This document shows, piece by piece, positions 1 to 6,511 of a stretch of 39,738 bases of DNA (its first letter is position 1; every line of letters starts with the position of its first letter). The translations under genes were made by a program, and so were the position numbers. Source of the DNA: Hellea sp964472905 (GTDB taxonomy: Bacteria; Pseudomonadota; Alphaproteobacteria; Caulobacterales; Maricaulaceae); the NCBI GenBank assembly GCA_964472905.1, contig CAYYMI010000023.1, positions 1-39,738 of the forward strand, written 5' to 3'. The notes below the pieces were generated by a model. The model saw nothing but the letters and a program-made list of their open reading frames with translations. It was not told where the DNA came from and did not search any database.

Positions 1-248
1 CAGTTTATAAAATAACTAAAGTGTTGCGACGACCAGTTGAACCCGCAGGCGATTTAAGCCGCTCGGCTAATATCCGCTTTATCTGGCAAAACGGTCGTTT
101 AGACCTTGATGCATTTGCTCCGCAGGAGCCTGTTTCCAGACCGATGATCGCTAATGCAAATGCATGGGGTGTAATTGCTTTTCTGGGTTTGTGTTTATGG
201 ATTACCCGATCACGTCGGGTAATGACGAGGAGAAGGTTACTCTTATGA
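1..248 (+). CDS. 3' part of an unidentified membrane protein gene
   Basis: A reading frame is open from position 3 and ends with TGA at 246-248. A GTG at 21 could start a 75-residue protein, but the frame continues to the window edge, so this is more likely the C-terminal part of a longer gene. The last 40 residues hold one hydrophobic stretch (WGVIAFLGLCLWI) followed by an arginine-rich tail (RSRR, TRRR), as in a C-terminal membrane anchor with a cytoplasmic positive end. The gene converges on the Rieske oxygenase gene with a 6-base overlap. I do not recognise the family, and it could also be a chance frame. Confidence 0.35.
   Translation, partial: VYKITKVLRRPVEPAGDLSRSANIRFIWQNGRLDLDAFAPQEPVSRPMIANANAWGVIAFLGLCLWITRSRRVMTRRRLLL
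201..223. repeat. Perfect inverted repeat near the convergent gene ends
   Basis: ATTACCCGA (201-209) and TCGGGTAAT (215-223) form a perfect 9-bp stem with a 5-base loop. It lies in the last codons of the rightward reading frame, 20 bases before the end of the leftward oxygenase gene. No T-run follows on either strand, so it is not a classic intrinsic terminator, although its position between converging genes fits transcript-end formation. Confidence 0.4.
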
Positions 249-1292
249 GCGCCATTTCAATATTTTAGCCTTCACAGGGTTCTTAAACGCCCGCCCCTCT
301 TTCCTACTTTTCGCCCATTCTTTTTTTAGGGCGTGGTACCATTTGGCTTGGGTGTCGGCGTCTTCGATCAGCAAAAGTGTCGGGTCATATTTGAGGCCCA
401 TTTGTTGCAAATCGACCATATCGGCGTCTTGGCGTAGGAATTTGCGCGCGTAAATGCCAAGGATGGGCGAGAGAAGTTTTATCAACCCCATATCGGTGAA
501 GAAGATTTGCCGGATTTGGGTGCGGGCCTCGTCTATGGGGGTGACGGCGGTGAAACTGAGCAGTGTCTTTTTCCCGACTTTAATCTCTTCGGTGCGGATG
601 CCCGGGAGCGTAAATGTAATCTCTGTGATCGGTTTTCCGCCCAGCAGCTTATAGGCAAAGCTATTGGAGGACGGCTCATGGGCGGCCATGGCGAAGCCGC
701 GCTCTCTTGGCTCAAAGGCTTTGGCTTTGGCGTGGATGGAGCTCTCGGATCGCCACCACCATTGGCGGTGCACATAGGGGCCGTGGGCGGGGTCCATCAG
801 GCCGATCACCGCGTGATCGACATGACAATTCAGGGTCAGGCTATCATCCATTATGGCGCGGCGATTGGCAAAAGGGAATGACGGCGGGTCAATCTCGGGC
901 GGGCCCGCAAAGCGTTTATCCGCCGCGATATAAACCCAAATGAGCTGCCCCTCTTGGCGCACGGGAAAGGTTCGCACCTTTATCTTTTGTGTCTCCAGTG
1001 TTTGGTCAGGGGTTAAGGCCGGTATCTCTTTGCAGGCGCCATCATCGATTCCAAAACGCCAGCCATGATAGGGGCATTCGACGGTGCCGTCTTTGAGACA
1101 GCCTTTGGAAAAGGGCGCGGCGCGGTGCGGGCAGATATCGCGCAGGGCAAAAAGCTCATCATCCTCTTGGCGGCCAATACAGATCGGCTCGCCCGCAATC
1201 TCACGGCGGATCATCTGGCCTTTGCGGATATCAGACGCCAGCCCCGCAAAATACCAAATGTCGAAAACGAAACTGTTTTGTGACGTGCTCAT
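243..1292 (-). CDS. Rieske 2Fe-2S aromatic ring-hydroxylating oxygenase, alpha-subunit type
   Basis: This 349-residue protein is a Rieske non-haem iron oxygenase of the VanA/PaO-like type, using reduced electrons and O2 on an unknown, probably cyclic, substrate. The N-terminal Rieske domain shows C54-P-H56 and C73-P-Y-H76-G-W, the four cluster ligands. The catalytic domain carries D167-x2-H170-x4-H175, the usual bridging Asp and two iron-binding His. A third ligand in the C-terminal half was not assigned. The length matches single-component oxygenase subunits. ATG at 1290-1292 is preceded by AAAAGAGAT as Shine-Dalgarno. It is the last gene of a leftward group after gluQ. No reductase gene is adjacent, so electrons must come from a partner encoded elsewhere. 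The substrate cannot be predicted. Confidence 0.85.
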   Translation of the reverse strand: MSTSQNSFVFDIWYFAGLASDIRKGQMIRREIAGEPICIGRQEDDELFALRDICPHRAAPFSKGCLKDGTVECPYHGWRFGIDDGACKEIPALTPDQTLETQKIKVRTFPVRQEGQLIWVYIAADKRFAGPPEIDPPSFPFANRRAIMDDSLTLNCHVDHAVIGLMDPAHGPYVHRQWWWRSESSIHAKAKAFEPRERGFAMAAHEPSSNSFAYKLLGGKPITEITFTLPGIRTEEIKVGKKTLLSFTAVTPIDEARTQIRQIFFTDMGLIKLLSPILGIYARKFLRQDADMVDLQQMGLKYDPTLLLIEDADTQAKWYHALKKEWAKSRKEGRAFKNPVKAKILKWRS

Positions 1293-1307
1293 TATATCTC
1301 TTTTCGG

Positions 1308-1346
1308 GATATCTCTTTCAGATATCTCTTTCAGATATCTCTTTCA
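1308..1346 (-). repeat. Three tandem copies of a 13-bp unit between gluQ and the oxygenase gene
   Basis: On the plus strand the unit gatatctctttca is repeated exactly three times (1308-1320, 1321-1333, 1334-1346). A degraded fourth copy lies at about 1293-1305. On the coding (minus) strand each unit reads TGAAAGAGATATC. The first TGA is the gluQ stop codon, and each unit offers an AAAGAGA Shine-Dalgarno-like core. The degraded copy is the apparent ribosome binding site of the downstream oxygenase gene. Confidence 0.9.
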
Positions 1347-2114
1347 GGGCGCAGACATATCTAAAACTTGGCGCGCTGTCAGGCTATTTTCGCGCAAAGA
1401 CCGTATCGTTGTGTCCGAATGGCGTTTGGAGAGTTTCTCCCCATCATCGCGCAGCAGCAGCGCGTGGTGGTGATATATCGGCGTCGGCCAGCCCATCAGG
1501 GCTTGGATGAGCACATGATAAGGCGTCTGATCGATAAAATCCGCCCCGCGCACGACATGGGTGATGTTCTGGATCATATCATCATGGGTCACCGCGATAT
1601 GGTAACTCGTGCCGATATCTTTGCGGGCTAGCACGACATCGGAGAGCGCGCCTATATCCACCGCTTTGTCTTGGCTTGTATCGGTATAGGTGAGAGGGGT
1701 TTTCACGCGGGCCTTGCACTTATCTATCGAGAGCCGCCACGCAAAGGGCATTTTGTCGGCAAGGCGGGCTTGAACCTCGCGCTCGGGCAGCGGGACTGGC
1801 GGGCTGTCTTTCAGCTCGGCGCGGATTTTAAAACAGCGATAGAGCAGACCGCGTTCGCGCAAATCATGGATGACATCATTATATTGCGCGCGGTGGCGGC
1901 TTTGCACGCGAACGGGTATCGGCCAGTCAAAGCCGAGCCAGTCAAGGTCTTCATAAATGGCGGTGGTATATTCAGGGCGGCAGCGCGTCTTGTCGATATC
2001 TTCAATGCGTAGCAGGCAGGGAATATTCTCATCAAAGCCGAAAGCCTGCGTCGCCGCATAGGCATGACCCAAATGCAAAAGCCCCGTGGGGGACGGCGCG
2101 AAACGGGTTAGCAT
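1344..2114 (-). CDS. gluQ: Glutamyl-Q tRNA(Asp) synthetase
   Basis: GluQ-RS attaches glutamate to the queuosine base in the anticodon of tRNA(Asp). It is a truncated glutamyl-tRNA synthetase catalytic core without an anticodon-binding domain. Class I signatures are visible: FAPSPTGLLHLGH (HIGH box, residues 14-17) and KLSKR (227-231), plus RIEDID and VVRGADF. At 256 residues it is shorter than the E. coli enzyme (about 300). The zinc-binding region is degenerate: only C94 remains in YRCFKIRAEL where the family normally has a CxC pair plus a later Tyr/Cys. The ATG at 2114 follows the TAA of a 9-codon mini-ORF by one base and has no clear Shine-Dalgarno. The neighbours are herA-like (36 bases upstream) and the oxygenase gene. 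Confidence 0.9.
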   Translation of the reverse strand: MLTRFAPSPTGLLHLGHAYAATQAFGFDENIPCLLRIEDIDKTRCRPEYTTAIYEDLDWLGFDWPIPVRVQSRHRAQYNDVIHDLRERGLLYRCFKIRAELKDSPPVPLPEREVQARLADKMPFAWRLSIDKCKARVKTPLTYTDTSQDKAVDIGALSDVVLARKDIGTSYHIAVTHDDMIQNITHVVRGADFIDQTPYHVLIQALMGWPTPIYHHHALLLRDDGEKLSKRHSDTTIRSLRENSLTARQVLDMSAP

Positions 2115-2165
2115 ATTAGCGACGCGTCATTTCGGTTAGCAGCATTATATCTAACGTCGCGTCAT
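2106..2165 (-). repeat. Imperfect direct duplication at the herA/gluQ junction
   Basis: The segments 2106-2130 and 2134-2165 are related. Both start GGTTAGCA and end with CGCGTCAT on the plus strand, separated by TA-rich material of different length. On the coding strand the older copy encodes the last codons of the HerA-like protein (Met-Thr-Arg-Arg-stop). The other copy again encodes Met-Thr-Arg-Arg-stop and then the first codons of gluQ (ATGCTAACC), which themselves echo ATGCTGCTAACC in the first copy. Confidence 0.75.
2116..2145 (-). CDS. Possible 9-codon leader peptide upstream of gluQ
   Basis: Between the HerA-like stop codon and gluQ lies ATG followed by codons for LLTEMTRR and TAA. 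The TAA is one base before the gluQ ATG, an arrangement suited to translational coupling. It arises from the junction duplication and could simply be a by-product of it. No Shine-Dalgarno is evident, and expression is unproven. Confidence 0.25.
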   Translation of the reverse strand: MLLTEMTRR

Positions 2166-3722
2166 GGAGCCGAGAATGCCCCGCAGGATTTTACGGCAAT
2201 GTTGACGCGCGATTTGGCGGGCGACGAGCTTGGCTTCATACATAATATGATCGCCCGCAGATTTTTTGCGCCGGCCTGAGCGTTTGCGTGTGGAGGTTTT
2301 TTTCTTCGCTCTCGATTTTTCTTTGGCTTTCTCTCTGTCTTTAGCTTTCTTCTCTCGCGCTTCTTTTTTGGCAGCCTCGATTTCTTTTTTCTTATCTATC
2401 GATGTGCGGTTTTCTAAAATCTCATAGGCGCTCTCGCGGTCAATTGTGTCTTCATATTCACCTAGGAAGGGACTCTCTGCGATGATGGCTTTGCGCTCGG
2501 CGAGCTTTGCTGGGCCAAGGCGAGAGGCAGGCGGGCGAATAAGCGTGCGGCCAACAATGCCCGGCACGCCTTTGCCGTCGAGCAGCGAGACAAGGGCTTC
2601 GCCGACGCCAAGATCTGTAATGACCTCTTCCGTGTCAAAGTTTTTATTTTCCCGAAAGGAACTGGCGGCGGCGCGAACGGCTTTTTGTTCCTTGGGCGTA
2701 TAGGCGCGCAGCGCATGTTGGATACGGTTGCCCAGCTGTCCTAAAACAGAGTCAGGAATATCCATCGGGTTTTGGGTGACGAAATATATGCCAATGCCTT
2801 TGGAGCGAATAAGACGGGCGACCTGTTCAATTTTATCAATCAAAGCTTTGGGCGCGTCGTCAAAGAGCAAATGCGCTTCGTCAAAGAAGAACACCATTTT
2901 TGGCTTATCGGGGTTGCCGACTTCGGGCAGTTCTTCGAACAGTTCCGAGAGGAGCCAAAGCAGGAACGTCGAATAGAGCATTGGGGAGTTGATAAGTTTA
3001 TCAGCCGCCAAAATAGAGACGCGTCCTTTACCCTCGTCAGTAACGCTCATCATATCTTCGAGCTCAAGCGCGGGCTCACCAAAGAATTGCTCCGCGCCGG
3101 CGCGCTCAAGTTTTAAAAGGCTGCGGTGAATGGCAGCGACAGATTGGGGCGTCACATTGCCGTAACGGCGGCCAATCTCGTCTCTATTATCCGAGATATG
3201 ATTGAGCAGCGCCCGCAGGTCCTTCATATCGAGTAAGAGCATTTCTTTATCATCAGCGACTTCAAAGGCGATGGTCAGGATACCTTCTTGGGTTTCATTC
3301 AGGTCCATGAGGCGGGCCAGAAGCGTTGGCCCCATTTCTGAAATTGTAGCGCGGACGGGGTGGCCTTTCTTGCCGTAAAGGTCCCAAAAGAGTGTCGGCA
3401 TGGCTTCATAGACATAACCCTCCCCGATCATACTGGCGTAATCATTGCCAATGAGGCCAATCTTTTCGGCGCGCGCGACCAGCTTGTCATGGAGCTTATG
3501 GGTTTCAGACCCGGCCTGGCTAATGCCTGACAGATCGCCTTTCACATCAGCGGCAAAGACGGGAATGCCCGCTTTGGAAAACCCTTCAGTCAGAATTTGC
3601 AGTGTAACTGTTTTACCTGTACCCGTCGCGCCCGCAATAAGGCCGTGGCGATTGGCGAGCTTAAATAACAGCTCTTGGCGGTTGCCATCTGAGTCTGTTC
3701 CCACAAATATTGAATCGCTCAT
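2151..3722 (-). CDS. HerA-like helicase/ATPase, DUF853 (YjgR) family
   Basis: A 523-residue P-loop ATPase of the HerA/FtsK superfamily, DUF853 branch, whose cellular role is poorly defined. The Walker A motif GATGTGKT is at residues 31-38 and the Walker B motif MVFFFDEAH ends at residue 284. A sensor-type segment YFVTQNP (313-319) and an arginine in RLIRSKG are also present. Residues 443-487 form a Lys/Glu/Arg-rich, probably helical linker between the ATPase core and a short conserved C-terminal tail. ATG at 3722 has a good AGGAAG Shine-Dalgarno. It heads the leftward group with gluQ. No NurA nuclease partner is adjacent, unlike archaeal HerA systems. Confidence 0.88.
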   Translation of the reverse strand: MSDSIFVGTDSDGNRQELLFKLANRHGLIAGATGTGKTVTLQILTEGFSKAGIPVFAADVKGDLSGISQAGSETHKLHDKLVARAEKIGLIGNDYASMIGEGYVYEAMPTLFWDLYGKKGHPVRATISEMGPTLLARLMDLNETQEGILTIAFEVADDKEMLLLDMKDLRALLNHISDNRDEIGRRYGNVTPQSVAAIHRSLLKLERAGAEQFFGEPALELEDMMSVTDEGKGRVSILAADKLINSPMLYSTFLLWLLSELFEELPEVGNPDKPKMVFFFDEAHLLFDDAPKALIDKIEQVARLIRSKGIGIYFVTQNPMDIPDSVLGQLGNRIQHALRAYTPKEQKAVRAAASSFRENKNFDTEEVITDLGVGEALVSLLDGKGVPGIVGRTLIRPPASRLGPAKLAERKAIIAESPFLGEYEDTIDRESAYEILENRTSIDKKKEIEAAKKEAREKKAKDREKAKEKSRAKKKTSTRKRSGRRKKSAGDHIMYEAKLVARQIARQHCRKILRGILGSMTRR

Positions 3723-3815
3723 GCGGCTTCCTATAGCTGAATTCGCGTCTTGTTATGACCATTTGAATTTGAATGCAATATTGACGGACATAGCGTGTGT
3801 GCGCATACATTAACC

Positions 3816-4892
3816 ATGGATAATACGGTTCGGTCATGTCTTCTGATTCTCACCTTTATTGCGGGGACGGTCAGCCTGTATTTCATGCGCGACTTAATCA
3901 CGCCTTTTGCACTGGCCGTTTTTATCTGGCTGATTATTGACGCCTTTGCGCGCTGGCTTGATGGTTTATCCCCGAAATTTCCCTATTGGCTAGCTTTAAC
4001 GCTCGCGATCTTAACTGTTGTCGCCTCGATTTTCGGCATTGTCTTAATCATCGTCGACACCGCTGGCAGCGTTGTTAATCAGGCCCCGCGCTATGGTCAG
4101 CGCCTTGACGAGATTTTTCATTGGGTTGGCGGTCTTATCAATAGAGATTTAAGCATTGATAGCCTCATAACCTCCTTAGAGCTTGAAGATAAAATGGCCT
4201 CTGGCCTCGCTGGGTTTGCAGGCTCGGTTCAAGGTGTTTTGTCAAATTTAGCAACAATTGCCATCTATGTCGCCTTTCTATTTGCTGCTCAGTCAAGCTT
4301 TCCCAAAAAAATGGATGACCTCTTCCCGGATAAAAACCGCCGCGGCCAAGCCTCCAAAGTTTTTGTTCGCATTCGTCACTCTATCGAAAAATATATCGGC
4401 GTTCAGACCATAATTAGTCTGATGCAAACCGTGATTTCCTACGCCATCATGGCTGTTCTGGGATTGGAGAACGCTCTCTTTTGGGCTTTGGTTATCTTTA
4501 TCCTGAATTATATTCCCATTGTGGGCGGCCTCGCTGCTGTAGTTTTACCTGTGGCCTTTGGGTTGGTACAATTTGAATCCATGACACCCATTATAATCTT
4601 GGCTGGCGGGTTATTTGGCGCTCAGTTTATTATTGGTAACACCATACAGCCCAAAATGATGGGGGATAGCATGAACCTATCGGCCTTAGTCGTCGTTTTA
4701 TCTTTAACATTGTGGTACGCGCTTTGGGGCGGGGTTGGGGCTTTCTTATCGGCCCCTCTGACGGTGATTATTATGATAATCCTAGCGCAGTTCCCGACAA
4801 CCCGCTGGATTGCGGTTCTTTTATCAGCCGATGGCCAACCAGACCTCGATCCAGAAGAAAAGAAAGCTAAGAACGCTACTCCGTCTTTGTAA
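3816..4892 (+). CDS. AI-2E family transporter (PerM-like membrane protein)
   Basis: This protein of about 358 residues is a polytopic inner-membrane protein of the AI-2E/PerM superfamily, whose members are exporters or ion antiporters. Hydrophobic segments occur in the usual pattern: two near the N terminus, a central pair after a soluble segment rich in charged residues, and a C-terminal group. The conserved features include NYIPIVGGLAAVV, a Q-P-K-MMGDSMNLS block and a WGGVGAFLSAPL motif typical of the family. An upstream in-frame GTG at 3795 would add seven residues. I prefer the ATG at 3816, where the hydrophobic N terminus begins, although neither has a strong Shine-Dalgarno. It is divergent from the HerA-like gene. 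The transported substrate is unknown. Confidence 0.85.
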   Translation: MDNTVRSCLLILTFIAGTVSLYFMRDLITPFALAVFIWLIIDAFARWLDGLSPKFPYWLALTLAILTVVASIFGIVLIIVDTAGSVVNQAPRYGQRLDEIFHWVGGLINRDLSIDSLITSLELEDKMASGLAGFAGSVQGVLSNLATIAIYVAFLFAAQSSFPKKMDDLFPDKNRRGQASKVFVRIRHSIEKYIGVQTIISLMQTVISYAIMAVLGLENALFWALVIFILNYIPIVGGLAAVVLPVAFGLVQFESMTPIIILAGGLFGAQFIIGNTIQPKMMGDSMNLSALVVVLSLTLWYALWGGVGAFLSAPLTVIIMIILAQFPTTRWIAVLLSADGQPDLDPEEKKAKNATPSL

Positions 4893-4997
4893 TTTACGCT
4901 TAGAGCATTCGAAAACAGGCTTATATCATATATTATTCACGGCACTGTGATTAAACTGTTTATGGTATCTTCAATTTTCTTTGGCTAAAGGGAGCCT

Positions 4998-5756
4998 ATG
5001 AAAAAGCTAGTCCTTATATCCTCTCTTGCTGTGTTAGGCGTGGCCGCACTAGTCGTCGCAAGATCTACTAACACGACACCGGCACAACAGCCGGTTGTTG
5101 CAGAAGATGTAACGCCTATGAAAACAGCTCATTATGCTGAATCTACGCAGCCAGCGTCAGTTGTGGAGTTATTCACATCACAAGGCTGTTCCTCCTGCCC
5201 GCCAGCGAATAATTTTGCGGCAAGCCTCGCAAATGATGATGATAAGCTAGTTTTAACTTACGGCGTTACCTATTGGGATTACTTGGGCTGGAAAGACACA
5301 TTTGGAGATCCTGAATTTACCGCCAGGCAGCGCAGCTATGGCAAAGCTTTGGGCGCGCCTAATATTTACACGCCTCAACTTATCTTAAATGGCGAAGTTC
5401 ATAGCCCGCGATATTCACGCGATGACGTTGAAACACAGCTTTTGCCTGCAACCAAGCCTGAAGCGGATATCTCTGTATCTGACGGACGGCTAGTCATCCA
5501 GTCTGATGCAGATACGAATTCGAAGCTTGTTATTGTGTCATACAAACCCGGCATTCAGTCAGTCGATGTTAGCCACGGTGAAAATGGCGGGCGAACCCTT
5601 GAACTCGCAAATGTTGTGACACAGGTTATGCCGACAAAATGGAATGGGAATGTTCTTGAAACAGATATTCAAGCCAAAGACGGGCAAGCCTATGCAGCCT
5701 TGTTTCATGATCCAAAATCAGCCGCTATCAAAACGGCTGCCGTTTATACACCTTAA
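4998..5756 (+). CDS. DUF1223 thioredoxin-fold protein, membrane-anchored or exported
   Basis: A 252-residue DUF1223 protein. An N-terminal hydrophobic segment (residues 3-21) acts as a signal peptide or anchor. The domain then shows ELFTSQGCSSCPPA, with C64-x2-C67 resembling a thioredoxin-like redox pair. Further family blocks are YWDYLGWKDTF, RQRSYGKALG and YTPQLILNG. The periplasmic location is inferred from the N terminus, and the redox role from the CxxC. AGGGAG stands 5-6 bases before the ATG. It appears to be a single gene, followed by a strong GC-rich hairpin. Confidence 0.87.
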   Translation: MKKLVLISSLAVLGVAALVVARSTNTTPAQQPVVAEDVTPMKTAHYAESTQPASVVELFTSQGCSSCPPANNFAASLANDDDKLVLTYGVTYWDYLGWKDTFGDPEFTARQRSYGKALGAPNIYTPQLILNGEVHSPRYSRDDVETQLLPATKPEADISVSDGRLVIQSDADTNSKLVIVSYKPGIQSVDVSHGENGGRTLELANVVTQVMPTKWNGNVLETDIQAKDGQAYAALFHDPKSAAIKTAAVYTP

Positions 5757-6077
5757 ATAAATGACCAAGCCTCATAACTGAGGCGGGCCCAACGCTGGGC
5801 TGAAGAGCGTGGGCCCGTTTGTGGTCATCAATAACAACCACGGGAACGTGGGAGATGTTAATCAATGAGTATCAAAACCCGGGGGCTGGGGGGCTGTAAG
5901 AAAACCGCGTCTTGCGCCCCATTGATTAACACCTTCAAGCTGGCTCTATAAGGTGTCTCAAACTTGGCGGAAATATGGCATAAATAAGGCAGGACCTTAA
6001 ACTTTGGAGAGGTACTTAATCTGCGTTAACGACAGAATTATTCTTGCCTCATTTATAAATCTCATTAGATTTACGCT
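5757..6077 (+). other. 321-base intergenic region with several strong stems, possible structured RNA
   Basis: No protein-coding gene is evident. Four stems stand in a row. (1) GCCTCA/TGAGGC at 5769-5784 with a 4-base loop. (2) CGGGCCC-A-ACGCT against AGCGT-GGGCCCG at 5784-5817, with one bulged A. (3) CCACG/CGTGG at 5838-5851 with a ggaa loop. (4) TGTTAATCAATG (5856-5867) against CATTGATTAACA (5920-5931), a perfect 12-bp stem enclosing a G-rich 52-base loop. Stem 2 may end the DUF1223 transcript, but only a TTT follows. The rest, 5932-6077, is AT-richer and probably holds the promoter of the DUF2794 gene, although I could not assign clear boxes. Confidence 0.55.
5856..5931. repeat. Perfect 12-bp inverted repeat around a 52-base G-rich loop
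   Basis: TGTTAATCAATG (5856-5867) is the exact reverse complement of 5920-5931. The enclosed segment contains two G-runs (about 5881-5885 and 5889-5893). The arm core TTAATCAAT/ATTGATTAA recurs as a hairpin at 10384-10416. Confidence 0.85.
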
Positions 6078-6452
6078 ATGGCGTCAAACGTAGTCAAATT
6101 ACCCACATCAAAATCCGCTCAGAAAACGCAAGTTCCATCGCAAGTCGCGTTCAACAGACAAGAACTTTCCCTGATCCTGAATGTCTATGGTCAAATGGTT
6201 TCCAATGGAGACTGGAAAGATTACGCCATGGACTTTTTAAAAGATAAAGCCATTTTCTCGATCTATCGTAAGGCAACGGAGCATGCTCTTTATAAAATTG
6301 AGAAGGTTCCAGCATTACGTCATAAACAAGGTCAATTCGCTGTCATTGCGCCCGGCGGTCTTATCTTAAAGCGCGGGCATGATTTAAAAACAGTATTGAA
6401 GGTTTTTGATAAGCAAAGGTTTAAGTCGAGCCTTAAGTCTCATAAACGCTAA
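6078..6452 (+). CDS. DUF2794 family protein
   Basis: A 124-residue protein of DUF2794, a family found mostly in Alphaproteobacteria and of unknown function. Matching blocks are VAFNRQELSLILNVYGQMV, GDWKDYAMDF, AIFSIYRKATEHALYKIEK and LKRGHDLKTVLKVF. The N-terminal 25 residues are polar and probably disordered. It has no signal peptide or membrane segment, so it is probably cytosolic. ATG 6078 is chosen because it gives the family's usual length, although a Shine-Dalgarno is weak or absent. It is followed after 59 bases by the GH9 lipoprotein gene and may share its transcript. Confidence 0.85.
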   Translation: MASNVVKLPTSKSAQKTQVPSQVAFNRQELSLILNVYGQMVSNGDWKDYAMDFLKDKAIFSIYRKATEHALYKIEKVPALRHKQGQFAVIAPGGLILKRGHDLKTVLKVFDKQRFKSSLKSHKR

Positions 6453-6511
6453 AACACAGCGAGACCATGTTAACCATATGGCAGGGTAGTTGCCTCTATC
6501 ATATTATAGTT

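Noticed and set aside
507..881. Long plus-strand frame opposite the Rieske oxygenase gene
   Set aside because: It is antisense to a well-supported gene and encodes no recognisable motif.
5784..5820. GC-rich hairpin after the DUF1223 gene as a definite intrinsic terminator
   Set aside because: The stem is strong but is followed by only TTT before GTGG, so a classic U-tract is missing; it is described as part of the structured region instead.
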